Positions 7,575 to 13,731 of a stretch of DNA of 13,741 bases are shown piece by piece. A program made the translations under genes and the position numbers. Each line of letters starts with the position of its first letter. Position 1 is the stretch's first letter. The notes under the pieces were generated by a model. It saw only the letters and a list, made by a program, of their open reading frames with translations. It was not told the DNA's origin and ran no database searches. This stretch comes from CAZEGC01 sp964511635. Lineage in GTDB: Bacteria; Patescibacteriota; Saccharimonadia; Saccharimonadales; Saccharimonadaceae. The stretch lies in contig CAZEGC010000022.1 of assembly GCA_964511635.1 (NCBI GenBank), positions 1 through 13,741 on the forward strand. The letters are read 5' to 3'.

Positions 7575-7908
7575 ATGAACAAACAAACAAACNNNNNNNN
7601 NNNNNNNNNNNNNNNNNNNNNNNNNNNNNNNNNNNNNNNNNNNNNNNNNNNNNNNNNNNNNNNNNNNNNNNNNNNNNNNNNNNNNNNNNNNNAGCGATGG
7701 AGAGTTTAACGATCCTCAAACTGGAGTTGCTTATACGATAGCCCCAGCAAGTACAGCTGGTAATGCGGATCTTCCAATAGGTCAGATCCAGTACAGGCGC
7801 AATGCTACTTGCAGTGGTGAAAATGCCACAGGGACGGGTACTGCCAGGCAGGCTGCAGTTCGCGTTAAGCTAGAAGGAAGTGGTTTCTTCTGCCAGAACG
7901 CATCATAA
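7575..7908 (+). CDS. Major type IV pilin candidate, interrupted by assembly gap
   Basis: The start is ATG 7575 (MNKQTN), preceded by AAAGGTGG 10 bases upstream. After the gap the frame beginning at 7693 runs to TAA at 7906-7908 and encodes 71 residues. This includes GQIQYRRNATCSGENATG and a final FFCQNAS, which resembles the C-terminal domain of Saccharibacterial pilins. The two cysteines could close a C-terminal disulfide loop. The prepilin cleavage site and hydrophobic helix must lie in the missing part. The two ends are in different frames if the gap is really 100 bases, so the gap length must be a placeholder. A strong promoter, a terminator and the position between pilC and pilD support a role as the shaft subunit, but a minor pilin cannot be excluded. 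Confidence 0.75.
7578..7592 (+). repeat. Tetranucleotide AACA repeat in pilin 5' end
   Basis: Three copies of AACA plus a partial fourth lie directly after the pilin ATG and run into the gap, so the total copy number is unknown. A change of one unit would shift the reading frame. Confidence 0.5.
7593..7692. other. Assembly gap of exactly 100 N inside the pilin gene
   Basis: Exactly 100 N is a common placeholder for unknown length. The frames either side do not match at this length, so the real distance must be a multiple of 3 if the gene is intact. The missing DNA covers the conserved pilin N-terminus, where paralogous copies elsewhere in the genome could have broken the assembly. Confidence 0.95.
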
Positions 7909-7924
7909 TTTAAGTGCTGTATAT

Positions 7925-7955
7925 AAAAAGCTCCTTTAGTATGAAGGAGCTTTTT
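7925..7955 (+). terminator. Rho-independent terminator after the pilin gene
   Basis: A 12-bp stem (AAAAAGCTCCTT at 7925-7936 with AAGGAGCTTTTT at 7944-7955) surrounds a 7-base loop and ends in a T run. The A-rich left arm means it could also work on the other strand. Confidence 0.9.
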
Positions 7956-7970
7956 AATTTCAATTAATAC

Positions 7971-7979
7971 TGCTATGAT
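7971..7979 (+). promoter_or_regulatory. Extended -10 promoter of pilD
   Basis: TGCTATGAT is an extended -10 (TGn plus TATGAT, 5 of 6). ATG 7987 begins 7 bases after it, which suggests a leaderless transcript. It lies 15 bases after the pilin terminator, so pilD needs a promoter of its own. Confidence 0.55.
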
Positions 7980-7986
7980 TGTGCTA

Positions 7987-8871
7987 ATGAATGAAATAAT
8001 AATTTATACTCTGCTAATTTTGCTGGGGCTGTGTCTGGGTAGTTTTGCTGGCGCTACTGTCTGGCGGCTTCGCGCTCGACAGCTGATTGAAGACAAAGCG
8101 AGCGGCGAGAGGGTGGACAAAAAAGAATTTAAACGTTTAGAGAAATTGACAGGAAAAAATACATCCAGTGATCGCTCTCAGTGTCTAGCGTGTGGTCACC
8201 GTTTGAGCTGGTATGATTTAGTACCTCTAGTTAGCTGGTTAGGTCTAAAGGGGAGGTGTCGTTACTGCAACGGGCGCATAGGAGGGTTCGAGCCAGCAAT
8301 TGAAATAGCCACGGCCGTATTTTTCATAGTTTCATATATGTTTTGGCCAGTAGAGCTGCTAGGGTTAGTGGAGGTCGTGCAGTTTATTGTATGGTTAGTG
8401 GTGGGTGTCGGACTAATTATATTATTTGCATACGACATGAAGTGGTTTTTGCTGCCAAACAGTATAGTGTTTACGTTAATAGGACTCGGCTCGATAAATG
8501 CCCTTATTGATATTACGCAAAGTACAGACAGTGGTGCGAAAGTATTATCTATAGCCGGTGCCTTGGCTGTGCTTAGTGGACTGTACTACATTCTATATAG
8601 AATGTCTCAGGGTGCATGGATAGGTTTTGGTGATATAAAACTTGGAATTGTACTGGCGCTAATGCTCGCTGATTGGCAGCTAGCGGTACTAGCACTGTTT
8701 GCCGCCAATGTCATCGGGCTACTATTCGTACTGCCTATGATGGTTTCGGGCAAGGTGACTCGAAAATCACGCGTACCGTTTGGTCCGATGTTAATCCTAG
8801 GATTCTGGCTGGCAGGACTGGGGGGGTATCAACTACTGGATATGTACTATTTATCCTTGATTTTTTACTAG
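7987..8871 (+). CDS. pilD: Prepilin peptidase / N-methyltransferase PilD
   Basis: PilD is a membrane aspartic protease (family A24) that cleaves prepilins after the leader glycine and methylates the new N-terminus. After a first membrane helix and the motif GSFAGATVWRLRARQ there is a cytoplasmic loop with two CxxC pairs (C66/C69 and C91/C94) for zinc. The catalytic aspartates are D150 (in FAYDMKWFLLPN) and D216 (in GFGDIKLG). Several membrane helices follow to the end. Before the first CxxC there is a charged insertion of about 30 residues (KASGERVDKKEFKRLEKL) not found in most proteobacterial PilD. I chose ATG 7987 (294 residues) because the earlier ATG 7975 lies inside the -10 box and there is no ribosome binding site. 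It would serve both the major pilin and the minor pilin operon downstream. Confidence 0.93.
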   Translation: MNEIIIYTLLILLGLCLGSFAGATVWRLRARQLIEDKASGERVDKKEFKRLEKLTGKNTSSDRSQCLACGHRLSWYDLVPLVSWLGLKGRCRYCNGRIGGFEPAIEIATAVFFIVSYMFWPVELLGLVEVVQFIVWLVVGVGLIILFAYDMKWFLLPNSIVFTLIGLGSINALIDITQSTDSGAKVLSIAGALAVLSGLYYILYRMSQGAWIGFGDIKLGIVLALMLADWQLAVLALFAANVIGLLFVLPMMVSGKVTRKSRVPFGPMLILGFWLAGLGGYQLLDMYYLSLIFY

Positions 8872-8890
8872 TAATGTTTGATTGCCCTTA

Positions 8891-8899
8891 TGCTATAAT
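8891..8899 (+). promoter_or_regulatory. Extended -10 promoter of the minor pilin operon
   Basis: TGCTATAAT is a perfect extended -10. ATG 8909 starts 9 bases later, leaving a leader of only 2-3 bases, and no ribosome binding site is present. No good -35 is seen at the usual spacing. Confidence 0.65.
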
Positions 8900-8908
8900 A
8901 GACCGCAA

Positions 8909-9676
8909 ATGAGCCGCAAAATAGACACCCCCAGTAGCGGATTTACTATTATCGAAACGATGCTGGTTTTAAGCATATCTTCGTTGCTGGCGGTTGGGAT
9001 TGTGACGGGCGTAGGTAGTTCAATAAATCAACAGAGGTATAGAGATAGTGTCAATTCACTTGCTTCGATGCTGCAGCGCGAGTATAGCGAGGTATCAAAC
9101 GTACGGAATGAAAGAGTCCCTGGCGGGGATGAGCTATCATGTAGCTCGACAGCTGTAATAACAGAAGACGATACGAATGCCAGACCTCGGGGTGCCAGTG
9201 ATTGTGTAATTCTAGGGCGCTGGATCAGTTCGAGTGAATATTCGCCAGGTTCGCAAACGACATTTAAAATATCGACTATAGTGGGCCACGAGCCAGAAAG
9301 TATCCCAGCCAGTGCTAGTAGTGATAGAGAAGTGCTAATGCACTATTCTATGTCGGTAATGCCAGGCAGCGAGCGTGAAGTTGAGTTAAAGTGGGGGGCA
9401 GGCCTGCATGATAGCAGCGGGGCTACGAAAAATTTTCGTATGTTAATACTGCGTTCACCACTTAGTGGAACTGTTCATACCATGATGCATGATACGCCAG
9501 CGGAGTATACTGAAAGTTTTCATTTTCAATTCTTAACCGCATCTAGTGCTCGCGAAGACGTAAAGCTATGCATTGATTCAAATGGGCTTTTTACAGGCCC
9601 TATGCGAGGTGTCAAAATAAGACATGATGCTTCTGGTCCTAACGGGGTTGAGGTGCTGAGGGATGGGCAATGTTAA
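8909..9676 (+). CDS. Minor pilin, FimT/GspH-like
   Basis: The protein has a short basic leader, the prepilin cleavage site SSG/FTIIE (after residue 11, with Glu at +5) and a hydrophobic helix to about residue 36. A largely beta C-terminal domain follows. The length is 255 residues. Four cysteines (SCSS, DCVI, LCID and the final residue) allow two disulfides. As first gene in a four-gene minor pilin operon it occupies the position of fimT/gspH, whose products take part in the initiation or tip complex. That assignment is by order, as the soluble domain is not recognisable by eye. I chose ATG 8909 because the upstream ATG 8882 lies before the promoter -10. Its stop overlaps the start region of the next gene. 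Confidence 0.87.
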   Translation: MSRKIDTPSSGFTIIETMLVLSISSLLAVGIVTGVGSSINQQRYRDSVNSLASMLQREYSEVSNVRNERVPGGDELSCSSTAVITEDDTNARPRGASDCVILGRWISSSEYSPGSQTTFKISTIVGHEPESIPASASSDREVLMHYSMSVMPGSEREVELKWGAGLHDSSGATKNFRMLILRSPLSGTVHTMMHDTPAEYTESFHFQFLTASSAREDVKLCIDSNGLFTGPMRGVKIRHDASGPNGVEVLRDGQC

Positions 9677-10272
9677 TGTCTAGGGATGTGCGCCAAGCAG
9701 GCGACACCATAGTTGAGGTGTTATTTGCAGTTGCAGTTTTTAGTCTAGTGGCCGTCGGTGCGCTATCTATTATGAATCAAGGGGTAGCGATGGCACAGCG
9801 GTCGCTTGAAACTACGCTAGCTCGACAGCAAATGGATGCCCAAGCTGAGGCTCTACGCTATATACAGAATGCATACGTAGCGTCTCAGGATGGTGGCAGC
9901 AGTGGCGGTGCCACTAGGTGGAGCGAGATTCAAGGCAGGGTAGTTGAGAGCCCATCGGCCTTTGGCGAAGCCGGACTAAACGCAGGCAGGTGTGTCAATC
10001 CCAGCGCGATATCAAATGCGTTTGCCATTAATACCAGTAACCTGAGTATATTAACGGGTACTAGGCTGAGGGGCGCAAATACATATCCTCTACTTAGGCG
10101 TAATGCACTAGGAGTAGTGACAAGAGCTGAGGGGATATGGATAGAGGCCGTCTCTACCCCGGCTAACCGTGATAAGTTCATTGATTTTCATATTAGGACC
10201 TGTTGGGATAGTCCGGGCAGTAGCGCACCAGTAACACTAGGCACGATTGTGAGGCTATATGTACCAGGGTAG
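9670..10272 (+). CDS. Minor pilin, PilV/GspI-like
   Basis: The leader ends QAG and cleavage would leave DTIVEVLFAVAVFSL, so the mature protein begins with Asp instead of the usual Phe but keeps Glu at +5. The hydrophobic helix runs to about residue 34. The soluble domain is small (200 residues in all) with two cysteines (GRCVN and RTCWD). GDTIVEV-type starts are, from memory, common in Saccharibacteria. The start may be ATG 9670 or ATG 9676: both are in frame, and GAGGGATGGG (9658-9667) could serve either. TAA of the upstream gene (9674-9676) overlaps both options, implying translational coupling. PilV/GspI identity is by order and size. Confidence 0.85.
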   Translation: MLMSRDVRQAGDTIVEVLFAVAVFSLVAVGALSIMNQGVAMAQRSLETTLARQQMDAQAEALRYIQNAYVASQDGGSSGGATRWSEIQGRVVESPSAFGEAGLNAGRCVNPSAISNAFAINTSNLSILTGTRLRGANTYPLLRRNALGVVTRAEGIWIEAVSTPANRDKFIDFHIRTCWDSPGSSAPVTLGTIVRLYVPG

Positions 10273-10984
10273 AAGTAAGCACACGAACGGATTTACCATT
10301 GTTGAACTTATGTTGGCTATGTCATTCATCGCAGCGTTACTTATAGGTATTGCCATGTTGACCATACAGGTCACTAATATCTACACCAAAGGCACAACTT
10401 TAAAGCTAGTTAACCAAACTGGTCGTTTTGTCAGCGAAGATATCCAGCGGACTCTTTCATCTAGCTCTCCATTTGATACAGACTCGAATTATATTAGTGA
10501 TGATAATAGCGGCGGGCGACTTTGCATGGGGCGATATAGTTATATTTGGAATTACGGGGCGGCGCTTAGGGGTGACGATGGTGTCACAGTTTATAATCAA
10601 TACGATAGTGAAGACGGCATAGAAGACGCAATCAGGCTAGTGAGAGTCTCGGATCCAGGGGGCGGATACTGTGAGGACACCAGCCTTGATATCCAATCCA
10701 GCAGTCGACCAGTCGAATTGCTAGGGGATAGTGACTTAGAGCTGGCGCTGCACAGCTTCGAAGTTATCCCCCTAGATGTGACCGAGCAAGATGGAGGCAT
10801 GAGTCAGCAACTATATACAATCAGATTTGTCCTAGGCACCAATGAGATCGAGGCACTAGAGACAAGCGATACAACCAGGTGCGCTCCACCAGCAGATGAT
10901 GAGCTGGGGTCAGACGGTAGGTACTGTGCAGTAAATGAATTTGAAATAACAGCCAGATCAGGTAACTTTGCAATTGGAGGATAA
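10259..10984 (+). CDS. Minor pilin, PilW/GspJ-like
   Basis: The leader ends HTNG and cleavage after residue 11 leaves FTIVELMLAMSFIAALLIG, with Phe at +1 and Glu at +5. The helix continues to about residue 38. The protein has 241 residues and four cysteines (RLCMG, GYCED, TRCAP, RYCAV), which allows two disulfides. Its start overlaps the end of the previous gene by 14 bases, with weak GTGAGG upstream, so coupled translation is likely. It corresponds by order and length to PilW/GspJ, which in other systems sits in the tip complex with the GspI and GspK partners. Confidence 0.86.
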   Translation: MYQGRSKHTNGFTIVELMLAMSFIAALLIGIAMLTIQVTNIYTKGTTLKLVNQTGRFVSEDIQRTLSSSSPFDTDSNYISDDNSGGRLCMGRYSYIWNYGAALRGDDGVTVYNQYDSEDGIEDAIRLVRVSDPGGGYCEDTSLDIQSSSRPVELLGDSDLELALHSFEVIPLDVTEQDGGMSQQLYTIRFVLGTNEIEALETSDTTRCAPPADDELGSDGRYCAVNEFEITARSGNFAIGG

Positions 10985-10985
10985 A

Positions 10986-12050
10986 ATGAATATCAAGCTA
11001 AATAAAACACAAAAGGAAAGACAGCAAGGCGCAGTTTCGTTGTTTATAGTGATATTTACTTCACTTCTTGTGACGGTTCTGACAGTTAGCTTTGTGCAAA
11101 TCATGCTGAGCGATCAGCAGCAGGCTATGACAACTGATTTATCGCAGAGTGCATATGATTCGGCAAGTGCAGGGGTCGAAGATGCAAAAAGGCTGTTGAT
11201 TGAAAATCAACGATGTATTAATGATAATTCGATGGCTTGCCAGAATATTAGACAGGCACTGGAAGACCATAGCGATAGCTGCGACTTACTAGACCAGGCT
11301 GGAATCTCTGACTTGTCTAGCGGCGAAACTTTACTATCCCAAGTTGAGGGTGATGAAAAGCTAGACCAGGCCTATACCTGCGTCAAGGTGACTATGAATA
11401 CGCCAGACTATTTGGGCCATCTGGAGGAAAATGAACCGAGCTTTATCCCATTGCGGGGGGTTGGCGACTTTAACCGAGTNNNNNNNNNNNNNNNNNNNNN
11501 NNNNNNNNNNNNNNNNNNNNNNNNNNNNNNNNNNNNNNNNNNNNNNNNNNNNNNNNNNNNNNNNNNNNNNNNNNNNNNNCGAAGTACTGGTATTAATAGT
11601 GTTAACTTCAGCCGGGACCATCGCCACAGTCAAGCTAGAACGGGCTCGTCGGCTGCTCCACTGGCAGTGCGATGCCTTGCTGGCCTGAGTGATGAATACT
11701 ATGCCTGCACTATGACCTTTACCATACCGTCGTTAATTGAAGGAAGTGGCTCTGATGATGATAAGTCGGTTTACTTGATTTTAAATGCTTTTTACAACAG
11801 CGCGTCTTATCGAGTAACGCTACTCCGGGGCAGCAGTTCGGTTGATTTTGATGGCGTGCAGCCAGCAGTTGACTCAACGGGTCGAGCTAATGATTTGTTT
11901 CGGCGCGTAGAGTCGCGCGTGCAACTTCATGACACCACCTTTCCGTTCCCGCGTGCGGCACTTGATATCGAAGGGGAGCTATGCAAGGATTTCATGGTAA
12001 CAGATCGTGCGGATGACTACGATAGGACAAATCAGTGCGCTACCCCCTAG
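10986..12050 (+). CDS. Large minor pilin, PilX/GspK-like, with assembly gap
   Basis: The N-terminus is basic and glutamine-rich and ends QQG, followed by AVSLFIVIFTSLLVTVLTV, a prepilin-like helix without Glu at +5. Absence of that Glu is characteristic of GspK/PilX, the tip pilin. Next comes an alpha-helical section containing LSQSAYDSASAGVEDAKRLL, close to PilX-type sequences. The C-terminal part, after the 100-N gap, is in the same frame and is beta-rich, ending DRTNQCATP. Eight cysteines are visible, four on each side of the gap. I chose ATG 10986 rather than 10968 because TGGAGG (10975-10980) sits 5 bases before it. It is the last gene of the operon and its stop is 3 bases from the stop of the converging recombinase gene. 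Confidence 0.85.
   Translation: MNIKLNKTQKERQQGAVSLFIVIFTSLLVTVLTVSFVQIMLSDQQQAMTTDLSQSAYDSASAGVEDAKRLLIENQRCINDNSMACQNIRQALEDHSDSCDLLDQAGISDLSSGETLLSQVEGDEKLDQAYTCVKVTMNTPDYLGHLEENEPSFIPLRGVGDFNRXXXXXXXXXXXXXXXXXXXXXXXXXXXXXXXXXXRSTGINSVNFSRDHRHSQARTGSSAAPLAVRCLAGLSDEYYACTMTFTIPSLIEGSGSDDDKSVYLILNAFYNSASYRVTLLRGSSSVDFDGVQPAVDSTGRANDLFRRVESRVQLHDTTFPFPRAALDIEGELCKDFMVTDRADDYDRTNQCATP
11480..11579. other. Assembly gap of exactly 100 N inside the PilX-like gene
   Basis: The second 100-N run has the same length as the first, so it is probably a placeholder. The frame agrees on both sides at this length, but the real length may differ by multiples of three bases. The gap lies between the helical section and the beta-rich C-terminal section. 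Confidence 0.95.
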
Positions 12051-12053
12051 GGC

Positions 12054-12974
12054 TTAGGCCGACTGCGTATCGCTATGGAATTTTTCGTGTACCTCGCGTA
12101 GATGTTGATCGGTAACGTGGGTGTATACCTGGGTGGTGGCAATATTGCTATGACCAAGCATGGTTTGAACGCTGCGAATGTCTGCCCCGTTCATGAGTAG
12201 ATCAGTGGCGAAGCTATGACGCATAGTGTGTGGGCTGACGTGTTTGGTGATGCCGGCAAGCCTGGTATAGGTACTAACTATACGTTGCACGCTGCGTGTC
12301 GTAAGTCTACGGTAGTCTCCACTGGTAGAAGCGGTATGGTTGCGACTGTAGCTGATGAAAAGTGGTGCTAAGCTGTCGCTACGTGCCGCCAAGTAGTCGT
12401 CAATTCTAGTCGCGGCTGCCTCGCTGATGAATATGGGACGGTCCTTTTGACCCTTTCCGCGCACAGTAAATTCTCGGCGCGTTGTATTGACATGGTCGCG
12501 GTCGAGGTTGACTAGCTCTGAGGCGCGCAGGCCGCTAGAAAAAAGCAGCTCGATAATGGCTCGATCACGAAGTCCTGTTTCGGTATCCAGTGGGATGGTG
12601 GCTAGTAAATTTGCAATTTCGTCGTAGTGCAGGAAGGTGACTTGTTTACGGTTTACTTTTGGTAAATCGATTTTGTCCGGTGTCAAAGACGGGATGTCAC
12701 GCTTTGATAAGTAGCCTAGAAAGCCACGCAGGGCTATAAGGTGGTAGCTTTGAGTTATCGTAGCTAATTCATCATCGTTGTTATTTTTATACCTATTAAG
12801 CCACAGTCTATATTTTCTAACTAAGTCTGTAGTGATTTTTTCTACTAATATATCGCCAGTAAATTCAACGAAGCGCTCTAGGTATAGGCGATAATTTTCA
12901 GCTGTTTTTGCTGAACGGCCACCTTCAACCTCGAGATGTTCAATGTAGTCTAATAGTAAATCTGACACATACAT
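12054..12974 (-). CDS. xerC/xerD-like: Xer-type tyrosine recombinase
   Basis: The protein has an N-terminal SAM-like core-binding domain (residues about 1-95) and a C-terminal catalytic domain. All catalytic residues are present: R150 (SSGLRASEL), K174 (RGKGQKDR), H249 and R252 (HTMRHSFAT), H275 (LGHSNIATT) and the nucleophile Y284 (QVYTHV). The length of 306 residues is that of XerC/XerD, which resolve chromosome dimers at dif sites. I cannot tell XerC from XerD by eye, and a phage-type integrase is less likely because of its compactness and the absence of visible attachment repeats. I chose the ATG at 12974 because the longer start at 12989 lies within the -10 region. It converges on the minor pilin operon with only 3 bases between stop codons and no terminator. 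Confidence 0.9.
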   Translation of the reverse strand: MYVSDLLLDYIEHLEVEGGRSAKTAENYRLYLERFVEFTGDILVEKITTDLVRKYRLWLNRYKNNNDDELATITQSYHLIALRGFLGYLSKRDIPSLTPDKIDLPKVNRKQVTFLHYDEIANLLATIPLDTETGLRDRAIIELLFSSGLRASELVNLDRDHVNTTRREFTVRGKGQKDRPIFISEAAATRIDDYLAARSDSLAPLFISYSRNHTASTSGDYRRLTTRSVQRIVSTYTRLAGITKHVSPHTMRHSFATDLLMNGADIRSVQTMLGHSNIATTQVYTHVTDQHLREVHEKFHSDTQSA

Positions 12975-12981
12975 AACTAGT

Positions 12982-12990
12982 ATTATCATA
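12982..12990 (-). promoter_or_regulatory. Probable -10 promoter of the recombinase gene
   Basis: On the minus strand TATGATAAT contains overlapping -10 matches TATGAT and GATAAT, ending 10 and 7 bases before the ATG at 12974. No ribosome binding site is visible, which again suggests a leaderless transcript. No clear -35 is seen. Confidence 0.45.
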
Positions 12991-13041
12991 CCTTATTTTG
13001 ATTCATGTTGGTACCAAGTGGTAGCGGTTATGGGCGTGACT

Positions 13042-13050
13042 TGCTACAAT
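13042..13050 (+). promoter_or_regulatory. Extended -10 promoter of ndk
   Basis: TGCTACAAT is an extended -10 (TACAAT, 5 of 6). The predicted start near 13057 gives a leader of about 18 bases containing the strong ribosome binding site AAGGAG (13065-13070), 4 bases before ATG 13075. This gene therefore has a conventional leader, unlike pilM, pilD and the recombinase gene. Confidence 0.6.
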
Positions 13051-13074
13051 GAAAGAAATATAAGAAGGAGACTT

Positions 13075-13587
13075 ATGAGCTTAAATGCACCTGTTCAAAA
13101 GACACTTGTAGTATTCAAGCCTGATGCCGTGCAGCGCGGGATTGTTGGCGAAATTTTAACAAGGTTTGAGCGTGTTGGATTAAAGATTGTAGCCACAAAG
13201 ATGATTGCACCGACACGTGAGCACTACTATCGTCATTACGAAGAGATCGGTAAGATGGTTACTCGTCGGGGAGAGCAAGCCTTTGGTGTGACGTTAGACT
13301 TTATGAGCCAAGGACCAGTAGTGGCGATGGTTTTTGAAGGTGTAGAGGCAGTTGCCTTGGTGCGTAAACTAGTTGGCCCGACCGAGCCTAAAGCAGCTGA
13401 TCCCGGCACTATACGTGGAGACTTTTCACATATGAGCTTTGGCTACGCAGATGTTGAGAAGAAGGGTGTGCCTAATTTGATTCATGCTTCGGGTGATCCG
13501 GAAGATGCTGAACAAGAAATCGCTCACTGGTTTAGCGATTCTGAATTGTATGATTATCAGGCGCTGCACGAAAAGTTTACTCGTTAA
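13075..13587 (+). CDS. ndk: Nucleoside diphosphate kinase
   Basis: This cytoplasmic enzyme transfers the terminal phosphate from ATP to nucleoside diphosphates through a phospho-histidine. Visible are the N-terminal KTLVVFKPDAVQRG (catalytic-pocket Lys at residue 15), GTIRGDF (111-117) and the active-site His137 in NLIHASGDPEDAEQEI. Most bacterial enzymes have HGSD here, and HASGD is a variant I associate with CPR bacteria. At 170 residues it is longer than the usual 140-150. The extra length includes a segment between GTIRGDF and the active-site loop (SHMSFGYADVEKKG) and a C-terminal extension ending HEKFTR. I chose ATG 13075, not an in-frame ATG at 13018, because of the AAGGAG site and because the family starts just before KTLVV. 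It is monocistronic, with its own promoter and terminator. Confidence 0.95.
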   Translation: MSLNAPVQKTLVVFKPDAVQRGIVGEILTRFERVGLKIVATKMIAPTREHYYRHYEEIGKMVTRRGEQAFGVTLDFMSQGPVVAMVFEGVEAVALVRKLVGPTEPKAADPGTIRGDFSHMSFGYADVEKKGVPNLIHASGDPEDAEQEIAHWFSDSELYDYQALHEKFTR

Positions 13588-13611
13588 TAGTTAACGCTAG
13601 CTCTTGATGAA

Positions 13612-13644
13612 GCGGGGCCCTAATTCATGCCCCCGCGCGTTTTT
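13612..13644 (+). terminator. Rho-independent terminator after ndk
   Basis: A 6-bp GC stem, GCGGGG (13612-13617) with CCCCGC (13631-13636), with a 13-base loop, is followed by TTTTT at 13640-13644. Confidence 0.8.
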
Positions 13645-13655
13645 ATCCCAAGTCA

Positions 13656-13664
13656 TGCTAAAAT
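13656..13664 (+). promoter_or_regulatory. Extended -10 element downstream of ndk
   Basis: TGCTAAAAT is an extended -10 (TAAAAT, 5 of 6) with an ATG at 13672, 7 bases later. That ATG opens only a 17-codon frame (MQALAARLPG...) ending at 13725, so the product may be a leader peptide or an untranslated RNA. A small hairpin GGCAG-CTCGA-CTGCC lies at 13683-13697. Confidence 0.4.
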
Positions 13665-13722
13665 AGCCTCGATGCAAGCTTTGGCAGCTCGACTGCCCGG
13701 AGCAGGAGGCGAACCACTGAAA

Positions 13723-13731
13723 TGATATACT
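13723..13731 (+). promoter_or_regulatory. Extended -10 element at right edge, probable start of next gene
   Basis: TGATATACT is an extended -10 (TATACT, 5 of 6). An ATG at 13738 starts 6 bases later at the window edge. The spacing matches the other putative leaderless starts, so this probably opens the next gene. Only four bases of it are visible. Confidence 0.4.

Noticed and set aside
7575..7908. Pilin gene as a frameshifted pseudogene
   Set aside because: The frame mismatch depends entirely on a 100-N gap that is almost certainly a placeholder length. Both ends look intact.
8673..8912. Plus-strand frame overlapping the end of pilD
   Set aside because: It is an alternative frame of pilD with no recognisable sequence and no ribosome binding site.
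12054..12974. Recombinase as part of an integrated mobile element
   Set aside because: No attachment-site repeats, tRNA gene, phage genes or cargo are visible around it. Length and motifs fit housekeeping XerC/XerD.
13018..13074. Upstream in-frame start giving Ndk 19 extra residues
   Set aside because: This stretch contains the promoter -10 and the ribosome binding site of the real start at 13075.
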